Shown piece by piece: positions 1 to 7,581 of a DNA stretch of 64,000 nucleotides; positions within the stretch are counted from its first letter, which is position 1, and each line of letters starts with the position of its first letter. The stretch covers positions 310,001 through 374,000 of the forward strand of contig CAVZIK010000006.1 in NCBI GenBank assembly GCA_963775295.1, written 5' to 3'. The notes below the pieces were generated by a model, which was not told the origin of the DNA, ran no database searches, and was given only the letters and a program-made list of their open reading frames with translations. A program made the translations under genes and the position numbers. The DNA is from JAMDEO01 sp963775295. Its GTDB lineage: Bacteria; Actinomycetota; Thermoleophilia; RBG-16-64-13.

Positions 1-1
1 C

Positions 2-157
2 CTGGTGTTCGGTGCGGTGCACACCGTAGGGTTCGAGATGGACCTCACCAGCCCGTGGTACATCGGTGGGTATGCCGACGTGGTGGTAGCGTCTCACTCA
101 CACTCGGCACGTCCTCTCTTCAAACGCGGCGCGACCCGCGGCAACCTACCCGTATGA
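2..157 (+). CDS. 3' end of an unidentified gene (partial, cut by window start)
   Basis: An open frame enters from the left edge and stops at TGA 155-157, giving 51 residues ending in ATRGNLPV. Its third codon positions are mostly G or C, as in the real genes of this window, which supports coding. The visible part is hydrophobic with several His residues (HSHSAR). I do not recognise the family. Its end overlaps the end of the convergent ppnP gene by 12 bases. It could be a chance frame, but codon bias argues against that. Confidence 0.45.
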   Translation: MVFGAVHTVGFEMDLTSPWYIGGYADVVVASHSHSARPLFKRGATRGNLPV

Positions 158-460
158 ACAGCAGTAGTCCGCCACCCCATCGAGGTTCAACTTGAAAGAG
201 GAGTCGGCCGGCACTTCGAAGGATTCGCCGGCCTTGAAGGTCTGCCAGTCAGATTGACCCGGCAGAAGCACAGTCATCTCTCCGCCGAGCACCTCCATGA
301 CCTCACGAGCCTCAGTGTCGAATTCGTATTCGCCGGGCATCATGATACCGAGGGTCTTCCGCGAGCCATCGGCAAAGAGGACTGTACGGCTCGTGACCTT
401 GCCGTCGAAGTAGACGTTGGCTTTCTTGACGATGCTGACATTATCGAATGTGTCTGACAT
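146..460 (-). CDS. ppnP: pyrimidine/purine nucleoside phosphorylase PpnP
   Basis: A 104-residue single-domain cupin of the DUF1255/YaiE family, the usual length. Known members phosphorolyse several nucleosides to base plus ribose-1-phosphate in the cytosol. Family landmarks visible are NVYFDGKVTSRTV near the N-terminus, GVMMPGEYEF-type sequence (here GIMMPGEYEFDTEA) near residue 40 and a C-terminal Tyr-Cys-Cys-Ser-Tyr. A purine-rich stretch (AGAAAGAG) precedes the ATG. It stands alone and is convergent with the partial gene to its left. Family assignment is firm; the true in vivo substrate is not shown by sequence. Confidence 0.9.
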   Translation of the reverse strand: MSDTFDNVSIVKKANVYFDGKVTSRTVLFADGSRKTLGIMMPGEYEFDTEAREVMEVLGGEMTVLLPGQSDWQTFKAGESFEVPADSSFKLNLDGVADYCCSYG

Positions 461-604
461 GTGCTCTTTCTCTGTTCTAAGAATGATTTCTGTTCTTTCC
501 AGCGAGCGAGACCCGGGCGCACCTGGAATTCTACCCTGTGAGGCCTAGCTGAAGTGCTTTCGCGCGACGCCCTTGTTGCCGGCTTGGCGGGAGCGATCAT
601 AGGG

Positions 605-1588
605 TCATCGGCGACCGCGTTGGTCCGAGCCCGCTAAGGGCCGGCACGGCGACGTATACCTCATCGAGAACCACAGATAGGACGAGAAGTGCCGTTGCCA
701 GAAGTTTCCACCAATGACGTTCGCCGCCTCATGCTCGACGAAAAGCCTCTCGAACCCATGTACGCTCGTCCACTCGATCGCCGCGCTCAGCAGGGCTTTG
801 CCCACCCCTCTCCCGCGGACTGCGGGCTGAGCGTACGCCGTGAGCACCTCGGCTGTGTTCGTCCGCTGGAGAAGGAACCCCTCGTCGATCCCCGAACATC
901 GCCCCACGACGAGGTAGGCCACGGGCAGGCCGTCCTCACGATGAACGAATAGGGCGTTCCCGGCTGGGTCGCCGTCGGGCGGCTCGATGGGCACGGTGTC
1001 GTCGTCCCAGTGCTTGGCTATGAAGATCGGCGAGCTCTCGTAGTAGCGGGCCTGCTCCTGGATGAGAGAGGAGATTCTGGAGGCTTCGAATTCACGGTCC
1101 ACCGCGGGAAGGTCGCCACGCGGGATCGGGGTCAGGGTGCGCAGCTCCTCTTCCACGACTGCTCCAAATCCGAGCTCGAAAAGGGTTTGGGTGAGCACGG
1201 CGTCGTGACTGAAGTGCCCGATGAGATGCAGGTTGGCTCCTTGCGCCCGAAGCTCCTCGGCAACGACCGGGTAAAGAAGTTGATAGATGCACCGGCTTTC
1301 GCGCTCGATCGAGGAGTGCGCGAAGTCTCTGATCATGGAAGCGCGTTGCGCCTTGAACGCGAAAGGCGGGGTGGCCAGCATGTAGCCCACCAATTCCTCG
1401 CCGTCCAGGAGCGCAGCACCGGAGCCCGTGAGACCACCTCGGATCTCCGCAGTGATCCACTGCCGTCTTTCGGCCGAATCCGGGGGCAGCATGGGCACAG
1501 CATCGCGCGCGTTGGCGTATGTAGCCGCGAACAACCCGACGGCAGACTCAACCAGATCCGGCGAGAACGGTACGATCGTGTAAGGCAC
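605..1588 (-). CDS. tandem-domain GNAT N-acetyltransferase
   Basis: A 327-residue protein with two GNAT-fold halves. The N-terminal half (about 1-150) is a degenerate GNAT repeat. The C-terminal half carries the acetyl-CoA pyrophosphate loop QPAVRGRGVGKALL near residue 260, the Q/RxxGxG/A motif of the family, followed by the LFVEHEAANVIGGNFWQRHF segment typical of the last strands. It should transfer an acetyl group from acetyl-CoA to an amine; the substrate cannot be read from the sequence. Only 5 bases separate it from the next GNAT gene upstream, so the two are probably co-transcribed. Confidence 0.8.
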   Translation of the reverse strand: MPYTIVPFSPDLVESAVGLFAATYANARDAVPMLPPDSAERRQWITAEIRGGLTGSGAALLDGEELVGYMLATPPFAFKAQRASMIRDFAHSSIERESRCIYQLLYPVVAEELRAQGANLHLIGHFSHDAVLTQTLFELGFGAVVEEELRTLTPIPRGDLPAVDREFEASRISSLIQEQARYYESSPIFIAKHWDDDTVPIEPPDGDPAGNALFVHREDGLPVAYLVVGRCSGIDEGFLLQRTNTAEVLTAYAQPAVRGRGVGKALLSAAIEWTSVHGFERLFVEHEAANVIGGNFWQRHFSSYLWFSMRYTSPCRPLAGSDQRGRR

Positions 1589-1593
1589 GTAAC

Positions 1594-2097
1594 TCAGGCC
1601 TCGATCAGGAAGGCCGGGTGGAAACCGATCTCTCCCTCCGGTTTCCGTTCACCGAAGGGCAGGCACAGCACGTACTCCTCCGGGACGCCGGGCCAGGTCA
1701 CCCCAGCGAAACTCGTGAAGCCAAAACGGTGGTAGAAGTCCGGCGCGCCCACGAGCACGCAGCCAACAGCGCCCCGAGAGCGCAGAATGTCGAGACTCGC
1801 CTCGATCAAATCCGATCCGATCCCCCTGCGTTGATAGTCCGGAAGCACCGCGACCGGTCCGACAAGGAACCAGCCGGACGACGATTCCCCCACAGAGGCC
1901 GCGGAGAACGCGATATGCCCCACCACCGCGCCCTGAACTTCGGCCACCAAGGACAAGTCCAAGGCGCCGTCTTCACGGAGGGCGTCGATGATCAAGGGTT
2001 CGGTGCCGTTGCTGTGCGGCTCGTCGGCAAAGGCGAGGCTTACCAACTCTCGGATGACGGCGAGGTCTTCAGGCTGTTCGGGTCGGAACTCGGTCAT
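1594..2097 (-). CDS. GNAT N-acetyltransferase, YhbS-like
   Basis: A 167-residue GNAT protein of the COG3153 (YhbS) type. It has the acetyl-CoA loop PDYQRRGIGSDLI near residue 95, the following GAVGCVLVGAPDFYHRFGF strand typical of YhbS-like proteins, and an N-terminal FRPEQPEDLAVIRELV start. The substrate is unknown; YhbS-like members act on small amines or protein N-termini. It lies just upstream of the tandem GNAT gene on the same strand. Remnants of a third acetyltransferase lie directly upstream (2110-2307). Confidence 0.85.
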   Translation of the reverse strand: MTEFRPEQPEDLAVIRELVSLAFADEPHSNGTEPLIIDALREDGALDLSLVAEVQGAVVGHIAFSAASVGESSSGWFLVGPVAVLPDYQRRGIGSDLIEASLDILRSRGAVGCVLVGAPDFYHRFGFTSFAGVTWPGVPEEYVLCLPFGERKPEGEIGFHPAFLIEA

Positions 2098-2109
2098 GGT
2101 TCCAGAACT

Positions 2110-2307
2110 CTAGCGCACTTCTGCGCGTTCGTGTCGGTCCAGAAGCGCTTTCTCGCCCTCCCAGTAGTCGAGACGCTGGCCCTCCCTCACGCGAGCCAGG
2201 ATTGCTTCCGCGGAGTGGTACTGCTTGAAGTAGTCGACGGCCCGTGGCGGGTAGACGCCCGAGTAATTCGAATCGATCCTGCGACAAAGGTAGGAAGTAT
2301 CAACTCG
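2110..2307 (-). pseudogene. fragment of a GNAT-type acetyltransferase
   Basis: A frame bounded by TGA at 2308-2310 and TAG at 2110-2112 has strong G/C third-position bias but no ATG start. It reads NYSGVYPPRAVDYFKQYHS then AEAILARVREG, which resembles the N-terminal helical part of GNAT proteins of the YPPExVxxFxxYxSxExI type. The acetyl-CoA loop is missing, and the tail after it (RLDYWEGEKALLDRHERAEVR region) does not continue the fold. It looks like a gene truncated at both ends. A sequencing or assembly error is possible. Confidence 0.4.
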
Positions 2308-2636
2308 TCACCGGAAGCCAGTACTCCAACACCCGATAGTCGCCGTAGAAGTGCACCTGATCGCCCTCCAGATTCTGGCCGCGCTCCCCGTATTTCTTGC
2401 GCACCTGCTCGGGCTGATCCACCGCCGAGAGGAATGAGAAAGTGAGGAGAACGTGTAGCATGCTCCCCTGGATCGCTTGGACGTTGGCCTGCAACGAAGA
2501 CTGGCCGCCTCGCACTGCCGACGCCGAGTAACACGAGCGAGGCACCCAAGTGCATCCACGACCGCGTCGCCTGGTTCCCTTGCTTGTCGAACCACCATCG
2601 CACCAACTGAGCTCCTTGCCGGCGAACGGCAAGCAT
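2300..2636 (-). pseudogene. frameshifted small membrane-protein gene, family unknown
   Basis: Coding-like codon use starts at ATG 2636 (MLAVRRQGAQLVRWWFDKQ...) and runs to about 2520. It then jumps to another minus-strand frame (RGGQSSLQANVQAIQGS...) that ends at TGA 2300-2302 with YRVLEYWLPVTS. Together the halves would give roughly 110 residues with one hydrophobic stretch. Neither frame alone makes a convincing gene. I do not recognise the family. One single-base error near 2515 would explain the whole picture, so decay and sequencing error cannot be separated here. The stretch 2637-2763 shows nothing I can identify. Confidence 0.35.
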
Positions 2637-2763
2637 CGGCGGGGATGGCACCCGGCCAGTGCCCCTCCGTTGCAGCGCCTTCTCAGCTGTTGAAGACTTT
2701 GGTCCCTTCCAAAGTAAGGGACTCCAGTCTCGCGACGCCTCCCCGTGCTCTTCGCGACGCCCA

Positions 2764-3519
2764 CTACAGAACAAGCAACAGAATCCCGGACACCCCGGTC
2801 ATGACCATCACGAAGATACGGTACGCCCGTTCCGGGATCTTGCCGGCCGCCAGGACGCCGATCACGGCGCCGATCGCTATGGCGGGAATCATGATGGCGT
2901 CGAAGGTCAGGGTGGCCCCGCTGATGTTCTTCCAGAAGAATATCTGAAGGGGGATCTTCAGCAAGTTGATGATGAAGAAGAACCAGGCCGCCGTCCCGAT
3001 GAACGAGTTCTTGGGCAGGCGCATGGAGAGCAGGTAGATGGACGTGATCGCCCCCGCCGCGTTACCGATCATGGTGGTGAAGCCCGCCGCCAACCCCGCA
3101 ACTATCGCGAACCACAATGCGTGGGGGTAGAGGGGCTCCTTCTTCTGCATGTCCTGCCAGACCATGAGCGCCAGCAAACCCAGGATGATGCCGCCCAGGA
3201 GATACCGAAACGAGCTGTCGGACAACCCTCCGCCCACCACCACACCCACTCCCAGTCCGACGACCGCGCTGGGCAGGAGCTTGAGCAGGTATTTCCATTC
3301 GGCATTCCTGCGATACCAGACTACTGCGAAGATGTCGCCTACGCACAGCATGGGAAGCAGGATGCCGGTCGAGGGTCTCCCGCCGAACGAGAGGGCCATC
3401 AAGGGAACGAACATCAGCGTCAGACCAGTGATACCGGACTTGGACATGCCGATCACCATGCCGCTGACGATGGCGAGTGCCCACTGATAGGCGAGAACCT
3501 GGGATATGTCAAAGTGCAT
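2764..3519 (-). CDS. TauE/SafE-family membrane permease (sulfite/sulfonate exporter type)
   Basis: A 251-residue polytopic protein with about eight hydrophobic helices and the repeated TauE/SafE architecture. Family landmarks are MSKSGITGLTLMFVPLMALS near residue 25 and GFTTMIGNAAGAITSIYLL near residue 150. Members move sulfur-containing anions or other small organic anions across the cytoplasmic membrane; the substrate here is not determined. It lies beside a broken polysaccharide deacetylase gene and decayed sequence, so it may be the only functional gene of this short stretch. Confidence 0.85.
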   Translation of the reverse strand: MHFDISQVLAYQWALAIVSGMVIGMSKSGITGLTLMFVPLMALSFGGRPSTGILLPMLCVGDIFAVVWYRRNAEWKYLLKLLPSAVVGLGVGVVVGGGLSDSSFRYLLGGIILGLLALMVWQDMQKKEPLYPHALWFAIVAGLAAGFTTMIGNAAGAITSIYLLSMRLPKNSFIGTAAWFFFIINLLKIPLQIFFWKNISGATLTFDAIMIPAIAIGAVIGVLAAGKIPERAYRIFVMVMTGVSGILLLVL

Positions 3520-4057
3520 GGCTGCACGCTCGCTGCATCAGGATTCCTCCGGAACGGTCGGGTCGCCCGCCAGGCATAGGAGCCTCGAGGCGACGTAGGA
3601 TGTCCAGTATATCCGGGATGGAACGAACGGCCGAACAGACTTGCCGGTGAGCTGAGCCCTGGGGCGCATGCCGGAGATGCGTCTCACCGCCAACAACGCC
3701 GTGGGCGCGGAGCTGGCGCGAACGCGCTGATGGTCCGTCGTCGAAGGTGAGGTAGGCAACCTTCTCGGACTGATCCGTCTCCGGGGGGCGCTCGCTGGTC
3801 GTGGATTTGCCCGCCGCCGTCGTGTCGCTGCCGATCGATTAGGCGGTGGACGCACGCCGGGCGGTCGTGGCGGAGGAGTCCGTTCCCGACGTGGCTGCTG
3901 TCGAAGATGCCGTGGTGCCTGAGCCTGGTGTCTCCGCGCGGCCTGCCGCCAGCAGGAGAAGCACCAGCGCCAACAGTCCGAGCACGGCCAGCCAGAAGAG
4001 GGACGGCCTGCGGCGCACACGTGTCAATGCCCGCGCTTCGTCAGCCCTTGTCATCAC
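3514..4057 (-). pseudogene. broken polysaccharide deacetylase (NodB homology) gene
   Basis: The gene starts at 4057 with a short cytoplasmic head, one membrane helix (about residues 18-40) and a Ser/Thr/Ala-rich linker. A TAA stop at 3839-3841 interrupts it after 72 codons. In the same frame beyond that stop the linker continues and reaches EKVAYLTFDDGPS (3728-3768), the first catalytic motif of NodB deacetylases. About 35 codons of unrelated sequence follow. Then IPDILDILRRLEAP (3579-3623) resembles the helix that normally comes directly after that motif. The rest of the domain is absent and the frame ends near 3514. This looks like a nonsense mutation plus an insertion and a large 3' deletion. 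If the short product is made it is only an anchored tail. Confidence 0.65.
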
Positions 4058-4093
4058 CGCCGCACCCCCAACAGAAGGTCCGAAGCAGCCCCG

Positions 4094-4999
4094 CTACAAC
4101 TCGTTCGGCAACTGGGCCAACTCGGCCATGGTGAACACCGGACCGTCCACGCACACATACTTCGGACCCACATTACAGCGGCCACAGATTCCGATGCCGC
4201 ACTTCATGCGCTTCTCGAGAGTGGTATAGGTCTGATCGTCGGTGAATCCGAGCTTACGGAAGCTCATCAGGGAGAACTTGATCATGATGGGCGGACCGCA
4301 AAGTACGGCGACGGTGTCGGCCGGGTTGGGGTTCATCTTCTCCAGGATGGCAGGAACCAGGCCCACCTCACATTGCCAACCGTCGCACTCGCGGTCGATG
4401 GTGAGAGTGAGGTCAACGTCGTCGCGCTTCTGCCACTCGTCGATGTCGTATTGGTAGGTGAAGTTCTCCGGAGCGGTGGCGCCGTACAGGATGGAGACGC
4501 CTCCGTAGTCCGCGCGATGCTCGAGCGTGTATTCGATGGTGGCTTTGAGGGCCGCAGAGCCGATGCCACCCATGACGAAGAGGATCTTCTTGCCCTTCCA
4601 GGCCTCAACCGGAAAACCGCAACCCATCGGGGCGCGGATACCCACTTTGTCGCCCTCTGAAAGGTTGTGCAGTGCCTTGGTGACCTCACCCGCGCGCATG
4701 ACCGAGAACTGGATGAAGTCCTTCTCGGATGGCTTTGAGGTGATGGCGAAGGTCGACTCTCCGATGCCGAATATACCGAGCTGGCCGACCTGACCGGGCA
4801 TGAAGGAGAAACTCTCCCGAACCGCCGGGTCGTCGAAGCGGATGCGGAACGTCTTGATATTGGGGGTCTCCTGGATGATCTGGAAAACCGTCGCCACCTC
4901 CGGAAGGTACGGATTGCCGGCCTTCTTGCCGGCGCGGGCGATGCTGGCTCCAGCGACCACGTCGGCTGCGGTGAGGCGGGTCTTGCCGTTGTCAGCCAT
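4094..4999 (-). CDS. flxA: FAD/NAD(P)-binding oxidoreductase, FlxA (HydG/AsrB-like)
   Basis: A 301-residue ferredoxin-reductase-fold protein. It has an FAD-binding barrel with the loop near residue 85 (FAITSKPSE), the NAD(P)-binding FVMGGIGSAALKATIEY segment near 155, and a C-terminal Cys cluster CGIGICGRCNVGPKYVC near 270 for a [2Fe-2S] centre, as in AsrB, HydG and PyrK relatives. In FlxABCD-HdrABC complexes this subunit exchanges electrons with NAD(H) or NADP(H). It is the last gene of the operon and abuts the upstream dicluster gene with no gap. Neighbourhood makes FlxA far more likely than an isolated hydrogenase gamma subunit. Confidence 0.85.
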   Translation of the reverse strand: MADNGKTRLTAADVVAGASIARAGKKAGNPYLPEVATVFQIIQETPNIKTFRIRFDDPAVRESFSFMPGQVGQLGIFGIGESTFAITSKPSEKDFIQFSVMRAGEVTKALHNLSEGDKVGIRAPMGCGFPVEAWKGKKILFVMGGIGSAALKATIEYTLEHRADYGGVSILYGATAPENFTYQYDIDEWQKRDDVDLTLTIDRECDGWQCEVGLVPAILEKMNPNPADTVAVLCGPPIMIKFSLMSFRKLGFTDDQTYTTLEKRMKCGIGICGRCNVGPKYVCVDGPVFTMAELAQLPNEL

Positions 5000-6133
5000 C
5001 TACGCCTCCTTCCCTTGGGCCACGGCAGGCGCGGCGTCGGCGACGGGGGCCGCGACGGCCGGCGAACCCATCACCCGCAGAACCTCGCGGATGTCGATGC
5101 GCGTGGGGCAGTGCATGATGCAGCGGCCGCAGCCGGAGCAGAGCAGGCTGTCGTATTTGTCCGGGTAGTACCAGAACTTGTGACTGAAGCGATTGCGGAA
5201 GCGATTCGACTTCTGCGCCCGCGGGTTGTGCCCGGAGGTCTCCTCCGTGTACACGGGATTGAAGCAATTGTCCCACACCCGGTAGCGCTCGCCGGTGCTC
5301 TCCACGATCTGGTCGTTGACTGAAAAGCAGTAGCAATTGGGGCAGACGTAGGTGCAGGTGCCGCACGAGATGCAACGCATGGCTAGGTCGTGCCACTGCC
5401 CACCCTCGATGTTGTCGTGCAGGTTATCGCGGATGCCTTCCAGCTCGAAAGGCTTGTCGACCTTCGTTACGGCCGCGTCGTTGACCGCTGCCGCGGCGTC
5501 GGTCTGTGCTGCAGCCGCTTCGGCGAACCCGTCAAACTTGAGCGCCGCTTCGCCCTTCTCGGTGAGAGCCTCAGCCGTGAAGCCGCCCTCGACCTGGGTG
5601 AACAGCGCGTCCACACCCTCGGTGCCGGCCGGGCTCCCACCGATGGCGGTGCAGAAACAGGTCGACCTCGGGTCGCGGCAGGTGACGGCCAGCAGGGTCG
5701 TCGCTTCACGCCGGGCGTTGTAGAGATGGTCGAAATAGAAGCCGCCGTAGCCGCCGAACACGTTGTCGGTCTGGACGAAGCCGCGGGCGTCGCAGGGACG
5801 CAGGCCGAAAATGACCTGAGCCGGAGCCTCATTGACGGGCCGCACTTCGACCGTCTCGTGGGGGATGGCCTCTTCGGCTCCGCCCTCGGCGGCGGCCTCC
5901 CCGGGCTCCTCCATCTGGTACCCGAACTTCAGGTAGGTCTCTGTCTGCAGGAAGATGAACTCTTTGGGCGACTGCTTGGCCAGCAGCACGTCGAGTTCCA
6001 CCTGTTTGCCGGCGGACCAGGGCTCAAACTGAACCACTCCGTCTCTCTTGGACGGCGCAACCACGCGAACATTTTTCGCCAAATACTCGAGGAAGGCCGG
6101 CAGCTGATCCGCTTTCAGGTATTTGATCGCCAT
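5000..6133 (-). CDS. 4Fe-4S dicluster electron-transfer subunit (AsrA/HydB-like, FlxB position)
   Basis: A 377-residue iron-sulfur protein. The first 120 residues match the non-cluster N-domain of AsrA/HydB proteins (VVAPSKRDGVVQFEPW, then ELDVLLAKQSPKEFIFLQTE). The C-terminal third holds two ferredoxin motifs, CISCGTCTYVCPNCYC (about residue 257) and CSGCGRCIMHCPTRID (about 330). A short Ala-rich linker follows residue 200 and another ends the protein. It should relay electrons between the flavin subunit and the rest of the Hdr complex. By gene order it corresponds to FlxB; B and C are both dicluster proteins, so the letter is tentative. Confidence 0.8.
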   Translation of the reverse strand: MAIKYLKADQLPAFLEYLAKNVRVVAPSKRDGVVQFEPWSAGKQVELDVLLAKQSPKEFIFLQTETYLKFGYQMEEPGEAAAEGGAEEAIPHETVEVRPVNEAPAQVIFGLRPCDARGFVQTDNVFGGYGGFYFDHLYNARREATTLLAVTCRDPRSTCFCTAIGGSPAGTEGVDALFTQVEGGFTAEALTEKGEAALKFDGFAEAAAAQTDAAAAVNDAAVTKVDKPFELEGIRDNLHDNIEGGQWHDLAMRCISCGTCTYVCPNCYCFSVNDQIVESTGERYRVWDNCFNPVYTEETSGHNPRAQKSNRFRNRFSHKFWYYPDKYDSLLCSGCGRCIMHCPTRIDIREVLRVMGSPAVAAPVADAAPAVAQGKEA

Positions 6134-6144
6134 CGTCCCTCCTC

Positions 6145-7116
6145 TCAGTCGCCGAATTCGTCTTCGATTTTGAACGTCTGGAACACCGGCTTCTCGTCGA
6201 GCTTCGTACCCGGCTCGAAAGCGAACATGTCGTAGATCTCCTTGTTCATCTTCCGGTGTAGCAGATACAGCGGAATCTCCACCGGGCAGGCGCGGTCACA
6301 AGCCCCGCAGGAGGTACAGCGACCGGCCACGTGAAACATGTGGATCATCTGAAAGAGCAGGTTCTCCCTGGTACCCACCTTCTGGCTCACCAACTCCGGC
6401 TGCCGCGAACGGTTCACGCACCTGTCCCAGCAGTAACATACCGGGCAGACGTTGATGCACGCGAAGCAACGGATGCAGGTTGAGTAGATCCGCTCGAGCA
6501 TTGCCTGCTTGTCGTCGTCGGAGAGATTCTCGTAGTCGGCGATATCGGTCCAATCGGGCTCGGTGTGCTTGCGATCGGGTTCAGGCTCCAGCGGGCCCGC
6601 TGTGTCGTCCGAGTAGACTGGATTGGGGTAACGGCAGCGGCTGCATACTTCGAGCAGCACCGTGTCTTGGGCGAATTCTTGCGTCTCCCCTCCCCGGGTG
6701 GTGACAACAACCTTGCCCTTTTCCGGGAACGAGATGTCGACCATCTCATCGGCGAACATCTTCTCCAGCTTGCGCCGGTCGACGATGCCGTCGCAGGGAA
6801 CGCCAACGACGTAGAGCTTCTCCTTATCGACGAGTTCCTCCTGGAGTAGCGCCACCAGAGTGCGGCTGTCGCAGCCCTTGACGCAGATGCCGATTCTGGC
6901 GCTGGCGGGGTCGGGCATATTGCGCTTGAGGAACGTCACCAAGTTGTGGTGGCAGAGGGCAGTCCAGACCAGTTGGTCGACCTCGGACGCGTCCTTGACG
7001 AAAGCCGGCACGACCTCGGACGAATTGTGTCCCTGCTTCCAGCCGATGAAGTAGTCGACGCGGCCCTCGGACAGAGCGGCAGCCGCAAACTCGCGGATAT
7101 GGTCCTGGCGGCTCAC
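6145..7116 (-). CDS. 4Fe-4S dicluster / FrhB-like subunit (FlxC position)
   Basis: GTG at 7116 is chosen because it overlaps the mvhD stop as GTGA, the style of this operon; a longer upstream frame lacks family similarity. The product is 323 residues. The N-terminal half (RIGICVKGCDSRTLVALLQE, then VGVPCDGIVDRRKL) resembles F420-hydrogenase beta-type (FrhB/FdhB) proteins. The C-terminal half holds CIRCFACINVCPVCYCWDRC and CTSCGACDRACPVEIP cluster motifs, with an extra CSRC pair between. It should pass electrons between MvhD and the flavin subunit. No FAD or F420 site can be proven by eye. Confidence 0.75.
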   Translation of the reverse strand: MSRQDHIREFAAAALSEGRVDYFIGWKQGHNSSEVVPAFVKDASEVDQLVWTALCHHNLVTFLKRNMPDPASARIGICVKGCDSRTLVALLQEELVDKEKLYVVGVPCDGIVDRRKLEKMFADEMVDISFPEKGKVVVTTRGGETQEFAQDTVLLEVCSRCRYPNPVYSDDTAGPLEPEPDRKHTEPDWTDIADYENLSDDDKQAMLERIYSTCIRCFACINVCPVCYCWDRCVNRSRQPELVSQKVGTRENLLFQMIHMFHVAGRCTSCGACDRACPVEIPLYLLHRKMNKEIYDMFAFEPGTKLDEKPVFQTFKIEDEFGD

Positions 7117-7574
7117 AGGGCCCTCCCTTCGCGGGGGCCGAGCTTCTGCACGCCGTTGACGAACTCGGTGACGACCTGCTGCCAGCGCTGACCTTCCGAG
7201 GCGGATACCCAGGTCCATTTGAACCGCTCCTTGGGGATGCCCAGATAATGGATCATCCGCTCGAGCAGCTCGAACTTGCGGCGGGCGTAATAGTTACCTT
7301 CGGAGTAATGGCAGTCGCCCGGGTGGCATCCGCTGATGAGAACGCCGTCGGCGCCTTTCTCGAACGCCTTGAGCGCGAACAGCGGGTCGATGCGGCCGGT
7401 GCAGGGCACGCGGATAAGCCTGAGGTTGGCCGGTTGCTTGAAGCGGCCCACACCCGCGGTGTCGGCGCCGGCATAGCTGCACCAGTTGCAGACGATGCCG
7501 ATGATCTTGACGGCACGCTCGCCTCCCTGATCGGCGGCGGCTTGAGTTGTTTGTGCTACTTCGGCCATCTTCAC
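7113..7574 (-). CDS. mvhD: MvhD/FlxD iron-sulfur subunit
   Basis: A 153-residue protein of the methyl-viologen hydrogenase delta family. The conserved cysteines are present in order: CNWCSYAGAD (about 30), RVPCTGRID (about 56) and SGCHPGDCHY (about 80). In methanogens MvhD carries a [2Fe-2S] cluster and links hydrogenase to HdrA; here it links the Flx module to HdrA. It starts 7 bases after hdrA and its TGA overlaps the next gene's GTG. Confidence 0.92.
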   Translation of the reverse strand: MKMAEVAQTTQAAADQGGERAVKIIGIVCNWCSYAGADTAGVGRFKQPANLRLIRVPCTGRIDPLFALKAFEKGADGVLISGCHPGDCHYSEGNYYARRKFELLERMIHYLGIPKERFKWTWVSASEGQRWQQVVTEFVNGVQKLGPREGRAL

Positions 7575-7581
7575 CGCCTTT

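Noticed and set aside
5000..7116. Assimilatory or anaerobic sulfite reductase operon (asrAB)
   Set aside because: AsrA/AsrB-like parts are present, but AsrC (the sirohaem subunit) is absent and hdrABC plus mvhD are present, so the Flx-Hdr reading is better.
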